Below are positions 39,801 to 47,100 of a DNA stretch of 64,000 nucleotides, one piece after another (the first letter of the stretch is position 1; the number at the start of each line of letters is the position of its first letter). Made by a program: the position numbers and the translations under genes. Below the pieces are notes generated by a model, which saw only the letters and a list, made by a program, of their open reading frames with translations, was not told the DNA's origin and made no database searches. Source of the DNA: Thermococcus eurythermalis (GTDB lineage: Archaea; Methanobacteriota_B; Thermococci; Thermococcales; Thermococcaceae); contig NZ_CP008887.1 of the NCBI RefSeq assembly GCF_000769655.1, positions 372,001 through 436,000 of the forward strand, in the 5' to 3' direction.

Positions 39801-40310
39801 CCAATAGAGCAATTAATTGCCAGAACTGGGTTGTCAGAAGAAACACCCCCATACAATGATGAGAAGGCCATGGACGTTTATCGTGAGGCCGCAAGAATCG
39901 CGTTAAGGGACTTTAAGAGGCTCCTCAAGATAAGTGGCAGTGCCCTTGAATACAGTAGAAGGCGTCCCTCCAAGTATCCTCCAAAGGTCAAGTTAATACT
40001 TCAGAGACTTCAGAGCAGGCTGGAAAGGACTAAAAAACCCGGTGAGAGAGAATTGCTTTCAAAATTAGTTGATCTGGTCCAGTGGGGCTACCTAAACCAT
40101 GAGCCGTTTAAAGATGCACTGCTGAAGGCAAAAATCAACAAAAACGCCCGTACTGAAGATATAATCGAGCTGTGCCAAGAATTGATAGACCGCTTCGGCA
40201 TCGCTACCCGTCGCAAAACTCTGCAGGAAGAAGCCAAGAAGAGAGAGCTAGAGGGAACAAAACCACACATTGTCGCTGGATTATTGTTTGTGCCCCGAAG
40301 CTCCTCTTGA
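36837..40310 (+). CDS. PLD nuclease-SNF2/SF2 helicase fusion
   Basis: A 1157-residue protein fusing a phospholipase D-family nuclease-like domain to a helicase. The PLD half-motif is HAKAYLF at about residue 162 with VGSSNFTLAGF shortly after. The helicase has Walker A VVGLGKSYIG (about 303), DEAH box VDEAHHY (about 388), TATPYRKQ (motif III region) and QRIGRVDRIG (motif VI, about 831), an SNF2/rapA-like layout. This combination is known from DISARM-, Dpd- and other antiphage systems, where helicase and PLD parts translocate and cut DNA. With the large methyltransferase 5 kb upstream it could form a restriction-modification-like system. The start is ATG 36837 behind GAGGTGA. Confidence 0.85.
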   Translation: MSESAISLLDKYGLVDNRIREVNGKKKGIRLIDVLREVLTSGDYNRIDVAVGFLFISGMKEIQDELEEFFSNGGKMRIVIGNQTNRETYEQLSMVYHSLEALKRLKEKVESEKSDLDEQSRDIEANANYMEQTLENEEFLQKLLKWLRDEKLEIRVYVKEFMHAKAYLFYPSRGSVTRIGLVGSSNFTLAGFSGNTELNALVQSTHFESLKEWYEEIWEEAVPFNPKLLEVIERSWANQIPGNLPLPYEVLIRGLYELYKEMLEEDSKFLLRKLDETLYDFQRDAVRRAIAIVNKYGGVLISDVVGLGKSYIGLALLEHFSLFELLHGRSKEVAVIAPPELVKYWEGLLNEFRIPGRVFSAGLLPRRELSPEKYREMENYIRSVETVLVDEAHHYANTNTKSYRNLQELLTGKRVILLTATPYRKQYKDIINQIRLFLPERRHPFPITPQTWDELVKAIEKGEIDPSYVLREIMIRRTRYDILRLYGGKDNCIKVKRRKEPLCFPRRKLSVLTYKISEVYPIEFVPKELVSKIAFDSSIKPDDIYTLFLAGISSMKYARFALYDYVIPHYKDAEPYRSLSSVGRNLRGLMRILYLKRLESSWYAMYQTLRRDIIKTENFIKFVEHKFIPAGDEFDDVLLGKINGNRTPKVLSDEEVEGFIKEYTASRTPQYKAGAFRRSELLDDLRYDLEKLKAMEAALRPLKEYLEKNPGRDPKLKVLAEEIQKLWKEGKKILVFSEFEETVQWVYNGLQEIIENEELKRKMAYVSSNTKGIAEKIRRFAPKANRYEEYIDKEDELDILISTDVLSEGLNLQDANVVVNYDLHWTPIKLIQRIGRVDRIGTKHDKILVYNFFPETKLEENLGLVEKVRRRIAEFNNALGADGKILEESEEWNPSAIEAIYRTSNLDEIELEADKSLLSVTTFAEKLVREYMESHKERFEELKKRYSMRSIALSDAKEPYAFFVLSNGVTSQYLIYRLVDGEWRKQNVPIEQLIARTGLSEETPPYNDEKAMDVYREAARIALRDFKRLLKISGSALEYSRRRPSKYPPKVKLILQRLQSRLERTKKPGERELLSKLVDLVQWGYLNHEPFKDALLKAKINKNARTEDIIELCQELIDRFGIATRRKTLQEEAKKRELEGTKPHIVAGLLFVPRSSS

Positions 40311-40378
40311 TTCCCAAATTATTTCTTTGGAAGAATGGATATAAACACTAAAAACTATGTAATGGTAGGTGAATTGAC

Positions 40379-40831
40379 ATGAAAACGCAAGAAAACATAG
40401 TTGGAGCCACATTTCCCGTGCCAAAACCCCTGCTGGACAGGATACTCGACAAGGGAAAGACTGTCTTCGTCAAGCCCTCGACGCTCAGGCTCAAGCCCGG
40501 CATGAAAGTGATATTCTACGCCTCAAGGGAAGATCAGGGCTGGCACGGTGAGGCGGAGGTCGAGAGCGTTGAGCACTTCACGAACGTCGAGGAGATAATC
40601 AAGAAGTACGGGAGAGAACTCTTCCTTACTCCGGAAGAGCTCAGAAAGTACGAGCGCGACAGGGTAAGGTGGCACTCAAGGGGAAGAAGGCCGAGGCCCT
40701 GGATGGTTGTTAAGCTGAAGAACGTTCGTAGGTATCCGAAAATAGTCAGGCCGAAGAGGTTCATTGCCGTTTCTGGCAGATACATCAGAGAGGACGAGTA
40801 CAGGGAGATTTTGAGGAAGGCGGGGCTTTGA
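40379..40831 (+). CDS. DUF365-like PUA-fold protein
   Basis: A 150-residue basic protein resembling the archaeal DUF365 family: IVGATFPVPKPLLDRILDKG, VFVKPSTLRLKPGMKVIFY and a GWHGEAEVESVEHF strand. The fold appears related to ASCH/EVE PUA-like domains that bind nucleic acid. Together with the EVE protein at 27014 it frames the restriction genes. The start is ATG 40379 behind AGGTGAATTG; gatataaac near 40339 is a likely TATA element. Confidence 0.7.
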   Translation: MKTQENIVGATFPVPKPLLDRILDKGKTVFVKPSTLRLKPGMKVIFYASREDQGWHGEAEVESVEHFTNVEEIIKKYGRELFLTPEELRKYERDRVRWHSRGRRPRPWMVVKLKNVRRYPKIVRPKRFIAVSGRYIREDEYREILRKAGL

Positions 40832-40840
40832 GGTGGTGTT

Positions 40841-41856
40841 ATGGATCTATCCGGTGTACTTGAACGGGTTAAAGAACTTGCCGGCAGGGTCTCCAACGAA
40901 GAGTCCACGAAACAGCACATAATCCTCCCAATTCTTCAGGCTCTGGGCTGGGATATTTTCAATCCCGATGAGGTCGAGCCGGAGCTTAGCACGAACGAAG
41001 GGCGGCCGGACTACACTCTTAGGCTTGACGGAGAAGCGGTGGCTTTCCTTGAGGCCAAGAGCACCAAGGTGCCGATATTCAAAGGGGGACGAATAGACCC
41101 GAGCCACGCGAGGCAGCTCACGAGGTACTGCTTTGACCAAGGTGTCGAGCTTGGAATCCTTACCAACGGGCTCCAATGGGCCCTGTTAAAAGCCTTCGAG
41201 CCCGGGAAGAGCGTTGATGAGAGGGTCATTCTCGCCGTCGATCTTATAGGCCAAAGCACAGAGAATGCCGCCGAAAGGCTCCGGTGGCTCTCAAAGGGAA
41301 AAATCACTAATTACAGGAACATTCCGCCGGAGTACTCAAGGGTACTCACTCAAGTGCCTGCGCGAACGATATCGGCTTCAACGCTTCTGAGGACTCGTTC
41401 TGCTGTGACGTCCTCCTCTCAGGATCACAGGTTCAGAACCCTTTACGTGTCTGCTAGGGAAATTCCGTCCCTTCCAGCATCGGCGATTCCAGTGAGAGAG
41501 CTTCTGGGAACTGATCTCAAAGGGTATCAGCCCTCAGGGTGTTCGTAAAACTCAACGGTAAGTGGTACCGTGTTGATGTCTCCCGTTGGGAGAACTGGAG
41601 GAGATATAAGCTTGCCTGGAGCAGTGTTACTGCGGTGGTCGTGAGGTTTCTCTGTGATAGGGGAATGTGCGACCTTCCAGAGATCGGCCAGTTCATAACC
41701 AGGCAGTACCCTCAGACTCATCCGGAGTGGTACGCCAAAATTGACAAATGGTACCTTCGCGGGCCGGGCAATGGGGAGCAGGCAGTGAGGGTATTCCGTG
41801 AACTTGAGAGACACCTTGGAGTTGAGATTGCCCTCGAAATTATGAACACAGGATGA
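40841..41856 (+). pseudogene. HsdR_N-type restriction endonuclease-like protein, frameshifted
   Basis: The frame from ATG 40841 (behind GAGGTGGTG) encodes 235 residues with the type I restriction N-terminal nuclease pattern: HIILPILQALGWD, GRPDYTL and VAFLEAKST, i.e. D and ExK catalytic residues at about 51-68. It stops at 41548, but the overlapping frame 41539-41856 continues as VFVKLNGKWYRVDVSRWENW, a C-terminal domain that normally follows KGYQPS in such proteins. One extra G in the run at 41537-41539 would restore a single protein of about 338 residues. Either the gene is broken or the G-run is misread. Confidence 0.72.
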
Positions 41857-41879
41857 TGCCTCTTTAGCGGGGGGATACG

Positions 41880-42590
41880 ATGGCTGAGTTTCCAGAGCGT
41901 AAATTTTGCGACAACTGTGGTAACCTAATGATACCCAAACAGACTCCCGAGGGAATTGTTTTCAAATGCCGATACTGTAAAATGGAAGTGCTGGTAACTG
42001 AGGATGGAGAACGGGTAATAAAGCCACCTCTCAAGGTTCCAAACCACCACTCTGAAACATTATGGGTTAATGGGCATAGTGTGCCTTTTTATTATCTGGG
42101 TTATTATATACCCAAAAGAAGAGGGTACCCAGATGAGTTCTCACAGCAAGTGCTTGAGTTTAAACAAGGGTATCCATTTATTGTTTCAAGGTTCGCAGAA
42201 GAAGTTGTTAATTTAATAAGATTCAGAGAGTTGGAACCGGATATAATAGTCCCAATACCTAGGAGCTCCGCGGGCAAGATTGGTCTGGGACACAGGCAAC
42301 TAGCAGAGTATATTTCGCGAACCCTTGGCATACGGAACGGCACGGGAGTTCTTGTGAGAAAAATTTCGGTTCCCTCTGCACACTTGGCTAGATCACTTGA
42401 AGAACGACCCAATGAGGCACTCCACAATTTTTCAATAAGTTGCACCGGAGACATACAGGATTTAAGAGTCTTGCTCTTCGACGATATTCTAACCACGGGA
42501 GCAACGGCGATGGCCTGCATTAAAAAGCTTTTTAGGTGTGGAGCGTCGGAAGTTTATCTGATAACACTGGCAAAAACAGGGATGGGGTGA
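41880..42590 (+). CDS. ComF-like phosphoribosyltransferase with zinc ribbon
   Basis: A 236-residue protein. The N-terminal zinc ribbon CDNCGNLMI ... CRYCKMEV is followed by a phosphoribosyltransferase domain with PDIIVPIPRSSAGKIGLGHRQ and the PRPP-binding loop VLLFDDILTTGATA. This is the ComFC architecture. It is followed four bases later by a DprA gene. ComF-DprA pairs act in DNA uptake in bacteria, while phosphoribosyltransferase-DprA pairs have also been noted in stress and conflict systems; the position here, in a defence island, supports the latter. The start is ATG 41880 behind GGGGGGAT. Confidence 0.85.
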   Translation: MAEFPERKFCDNCGNLMIPKQTPEGIVFKCRYCKMEVLVTEDGERVIKPPLKVPNHHSETLWVNGHSVPFYYLGYYIPKRRGYPDEFSQQVLEFKQGYPFIVSRFAEEVVNLIRFRELEPDIIVPIPRSSAGKIGLGHRQLAEYISRTLGIRNGTGVLVRKISVPSAHLARSLEERPNEALHNFSISCTGDIQDLRVLLFDDILTTGATAMACIKKLFRCGASEVYLITLAKTGMG

Positions 42591-42593
42591 ACC

Positions 42594-43292
42594 GTGGTTC
42601 AGAAAAGACTTGTTGATTATTCGAGCAATCTGGAGCCTTTGGATATCGCCGAAATACCCATTGATTCCCCCAAGTATCCAATCATGTTGCGTCAGATAAA
42701 GGATCCGCCAAAAACGCTTTATGCTCTTGGTAACATTGAGCTCTTAAATCTACCTGCAATTGCCATTGTTGGCACAAGAAAGCCAAGCAATCTTGGCAAA
42801 AAATACGCAGAGTGGGCCACCAAGTTTTATGCACAACAGGGATTTGTTATTGTTTCTGGTCTCGCACTGGGAATTGATTCGATTGTGACAAGAACTGCAC
42901 TGGATGTTGGTGCCAATTTAATTAGTGTTCTTCCTTCCCCTGTTGACAGCATTGTACCTAAGAAAAACGAAGAGCTCGCAAAAGAAGTCGTTAAGAAGGG
43001 AGGGCTCCTTATCTCAGAATTACCCCTCGGTACTAAAGTCAGGAAACACCACTTCATCCGAAGGAACAGAATAATTAGTGGTATCTCCCTCGGAGTGGTT
43101 ATCGTTGAAGCTGACTTAACGAGTGGCACAATGCACACCGTGAAATTTGCCCAACAACAGAGGAGGATTCTTTTAGTTGCAGATGTCCCTGCGAGTGGAA
43201 ATGAAAAACTAAAAAATGACGGGTTTCCAATTATCCGTCTAAAGAAAAGTCTAAATGAAAAAAAGGCAGTATCCTCTGACCTCTCTCATTGA
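42594..43292 (+). CDS. DprA/Smf-family protein (SLOG Rossmann fold)
   Basis: A 232-residue DprA-like protein. Signature segments are YPIMLRQIKDPPKTLYALGN, AIVGTRKPSNLGKKYAEWA, VSGLALGIDS, ISELPLGTKVRKHHFIRRNRIISGIS, and VEADLTSGTMHTVKFA, all typical of the nucleotide- and ssDNA-binding Rossmann core. The C-terminal DML1-type winged helix of bacterial DprA is missing. The start is GTG 42594 behind GGGGTGA, coupled to the ComF-like gene. In archaea without known competence this pair may process invading DNA or make a nucleotide signal. Confidence 0.88.
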   Translation: MVQKRLVDYSSNLEPLDIAEIPIDSPKYPIMLRQIKDPPKTLYALGNIELLNLPAIAIVGTRKPSNLGKKYAEWATKFYAQQGFVIVSGLALGIDSIVTRTALDVGANLISVLPSPVDSIVPKKNEELAKEVVKKGGLLISELPLGTKVRKHHFIRRNRIISGISLGVVIVEADLTSGTMHTVKFAQQQRRILLVADVPASGNEKLKNDGFPIIRLKKSLNEKKAVSSDLSH

Positions 43293-43414
43293 AAGGGAAA
43301 GACGAGCGCTGCTTTTGGCTTAGCCACCCAGGTACTCGGCTCTAATAGAAGGCTGCTCTATTCTCCCCATTTAAGACCAATAATGAGTTCTTGACCATTT
43401 TCCAGCAAAAGTTT

Positions 43415-44101
43415 CTAAAACGCAAACTCCTCCACGCTGAACTGCTCGATGACCCTCTCGAAGTCGTGCTCAGGGGCATAAACGAATCCACAGCGGGTGC
43501 ACTTCAAAACGCCGTTCTCCTCGGCAAGCGGGGAGAAGCAGACCGGACAGCGGTACTCCTCTCGCCTCAAAGAGTCATAAACCTCGTCCCTCATGACGAG
43601 CAGGTTGAGCTCGCTCTCCCAGTCCTCGTGGAGCATTCCCCAGTAGGGGGTCTCGACCGGATAGAAGTCCTCAAGGATTAGAGCCTTAATCCCTATCCCC
43701 CTAACCCCCGGTGGAAGCTTACCGGCGGGTTCTATGCTGACAACATACTGGTCATAGAACTCTATGTGCTCGGCCCTGATTGTCAGCCCGCGGGAGAGCC
43801 TTGAGCGGAGCGGAATCAGCTGGAGGAACAGGCTTTCCCTCTCCACGTCCCAGCTCGCGCTTATTGAGACGCTCCCCTTCACGAAGAACTGGGTTATCGA
43901 GCGCTCGTCCTTCTCCTCGCCAGCAAAGGAAAAGCCCAGCTTTCTCATCGCCCTTCCGAGGAAGTTCGGCCTGGGGAGCTTTTGGTAGTTAATCAGATAC
44001 TCCCCCATCCACCCCGCAAGGGGCATGGAGTAGCCTATGAACGCCTGCTTCTCGACGCGCAGGTAGGCAACGCTGGGGAGGAGCTTGAACTGGTCGAGCA
44101 T
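43415..44101 (-). CDS. Conserved hypothetical protein with C-terminal zinc ribbon
   Basis: A 228-residue protein ending in a zinc ribbon (CPVCFSPLAEENGVLKCTRC). The preceding part is beta-rich (SVSISASWDVERESLFLQLI) without a recognised family. It lies 31 bases downstream of the DP2 gene on the same strand, so it could be co-transcribed with the replication genes. Function is unknown; a nucleic-acid or protein-binding role is only suggested by the zinc ribbon. Confidence 0.65.
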   Translation of the reverse strand: MLDQFKLLPSVAYLRVEKQAFIGYSMPLAGWMGEYLINYQKLPRPNFLGRAMRKLGFSFAGEEKDERSITQFFVKGSVSISASWDVERESLFLQLIPLRSRLSRGLTIRAEHIEFYDQYVVSIEPAGKLPPGVRGIGIKALILEDFYPVETPYWGMLHEDWESELNLLVMRDEVYDSLRREEYRCPVCFSPLAEENGVLKCTRCGFVYAPEHDFERVIEQFSVEEFAF

Positions 44102-44132
44102 CGGAAGAAATAGGCGGAGGGACTATAAATAG

Positions 44133-47100
44133 CTAACTCCCGAAGAACTCATCGAGGCTTATGCGCTTCTTCCGCTTTGCCTTCGCCTTCTCCCTCTTGA
44201 CTTCTTTCTTGAGGTCTCTCGACTTTTCGGCCTTGGGCTTCCTCTCCCTCTCGACCTCATTCTCTGCCTTCGCTTTCCTCGCCTTCCCGTCCTTCCCGTT
44301 GAATCCATCGAGGTAGCCGTTCTTTCCGTTGGAAGAACCCGTCCGCTCCCTAATCATCTTCTCGCACACATCCGCCGAGAAGCCGAGCAGAGTCCTCTGC
44401 TTTTCGGGCAAAACCGTCTCGAAGAGCGTCTTTATGTCCTTCTCGGTCAGGCAAATCCTCTGCCTCGTGTAGTCCTTGACTTTATAGCGGGTAACCAGCA
44501 TCTTTGCAGTGGGCAGGTACTTTTCCACCGCACCTTTGCTCACCGTCAGGACGATTTTTCCACCGCACTTGGGACAGCACCCGATGAGAGGGGGTCTCCG
44601 ATATTTCGTGTTGCACTTCACACAGCGGAACTCCTGCCTCGTGAAGCTCCTCAGGTTGCCCCTTAGGTCGGGAATCAGGTGGGAGTTGAGTATCGTCTCA
44701 GCCACGTGGTGTTCATCGACCGCCCGAATCCGCTCCGCCAAAGCGAGCTGTCTCTCGACCTTCTCGACCATGTCGCCGAGCTGTTTGTACAGGCTCATCT
44801 TCGGGCCCAGACCTATATCGTCCGTATCGTGGGTGAACTTTATCCCCTCGTACATCTCGGGCTTTCCAAGGCGGTCTTCAACGCGCTCGATGAACTTAAC
44901 CTCCTTGGGCGACTTCATCTCGTAGGTGGCCTCGTAGAACTCGAGGGGGTAATAGCGGACTACGTCCATATTGTGTACCTCGCTGTCGACCTCACGCGGG
45001 TCAAGGCGCGTGGTGACGACCAGCGGGGCGTCCATTTTGCCACCGCGCTTCTCTGGGAGATAGTACTTGCTGAAGTTTAGTAGTGCATCGAGGAGAAGCA
45101 TTACGGCGTCCTCGTCGCCATCACAATTTGCTGTAGTAATATTATTACTAATTATTATAGTATGATATTTGGAGGCGCTTAGCGAGTATACAACATCGTC
45201 GGGAGACTGAATGAACTCAACAGACCTAACTTTAAGGAGAACACCCATATCAGTAGCACGCCGATAGGGTTGGAAGTTATAGCCCCTCCACTGCTTGGCA
45301 ACACTGTTCTTTCTTTTGCTAATGAATCCGATTGAATTCATGAAATTCAACGCCTGAATACCGTAGAGGTTCAAACGGTAGATTTTAGACACGGGGACGG
45401 TACCACCCTTGACCTGATGGTATTTTTGAACAACGTTGCCGGGACGGGAATTCGCATCCCTGTCCACACCCCAGCTTGAGTAAAGGCCAAATTTAGAGAT
45501 TAGCAATGTATCAATGTCCTCTAACAGGGACCGGTTAACACTGTACACAACGACCATTGGCTTCGTTCCGATAATAGTTCCATCGCCCTCAAAGTACGCT
45601 CTAAGCATCTCCGCAACAGCGTCTTTCGGCAGTGTGTAAACCAGAGAGGGAACGCGCTTTGTGTGGGCGTTGTTCCCTGCACTGAGAACTTCTGTGAAGA
45701 GCAGGTACAGAATACGCGAGCCGACTGTAACCTTTTCCCTCCGCTCGTATATCTTGAAGCCATTGCCAAAGGCATCTCTCAGTGCCCTCTTGAGGTCCTC
45801 GCGAACTTCATCGTCCGCTATCGAGAAGCTTATCTGGTAAACGCTGTTGCTTTCCCTCGCGTAGCCCTCGGCGAGGTAATAGCCAAGGACCCGCATCAGA
45901 GGCCTTATTGGGACAAAGCGCTTGACCGTCACTTTGTCCCTCTTGAAAGCGAGCCGGCAGTCGGGAACGTCTTTGATTGATAGGCCTTTCTCTTTGAGAA
46001 CGTTGAGCAGTACTGAAAGCGGTAGGGAGTCCCTGCGGAGGTAATCGTATTTGACTTCAGCCCCAATCGATGAAAGCCAGTTCGAAAGTCCGCGAACCAT
46101 TATGGAGTCCCAGAGGGATTTGAACTTCTCGTCAGCGAAGGCCTCCAACAGGTCAAGGTTTTCAAGGGAAACTTCTCCGAATTCAAGTCTCGGGACGAGT
46201 ATTCTATCGCCCTCCTTCACCTCAAAGGCCCTCTTTTCCACGAACTTCCCGTTTTCGTAGACGAGAACCGGGTGGTCGACGGTCGTTTCGAAGCTCCTCC
46301 CGAGTTCGAGCTCGAAGCGAATCAGGTGGTCGGTGCTCGGCGCTTTTATAACGTCCTCGATGTCAGTGAGAACAACCTTCCCGCTCTCGGGGTCGAAGGA
46401 GTAGACCTTAACGTCCCTCTTCGACTTCCTTCTCACGTAGACCATGTTCTCGTAGCTTTCCCCTTCAAACAGCTCGTAGAGCTCGCGGAGAGGTATCCTC
46501 GCAGGTTTTCCATCAATCTGGACTAAGATTCTCGTATCGCCAGGGAAGCAGTTCCTCCTCTTCGCCGCATGATAATACGGGTGCGCGTAGCCGACCAGAA
46601 CGTCGGAGAAGCCGATAATCCTGCCGATGATTCCGGCCGAGGTGTGGGGTGCCAAACCGATGACGAGGTGGCCTATCAAATCCTCCATCTTCTCGGCATT
46701 GTAGAACCTCGGCAGGCCGTAGAACTTCTCGAGCAGGTCATCGACGAAGCGCGCGACCTTGAGGAGGTATTTTCCGGCCTCGTAGGAGAGGATTATGTCC
46801 TGAACCTTCAGCTCGACTATCTGGTCGTCCCGCTCAAGGGGCTTGCCCTCGAAGTCGTGGGTGTAGCCAAGTTCGCGAAGCTTTTCAACGCTGACCCCTA
46901 TCTCCTTCGGCTTGAAGTGCGTTATCGGGGCGTCGGTGGCGTCGAAGCGGATTGTGCCGTCCTTGAAAACGTAGACGTCGTTCTTAACCCTCAGGAGGCC
47001 CTTTTCAAGGGGCTCGGCCATTTTGTAGCCCGATGTCATACCCTTGACGCCCTTGAGCCTGTCGATGCCGTAGACCTTGACGTTGTCCATGGCCCGCCTC

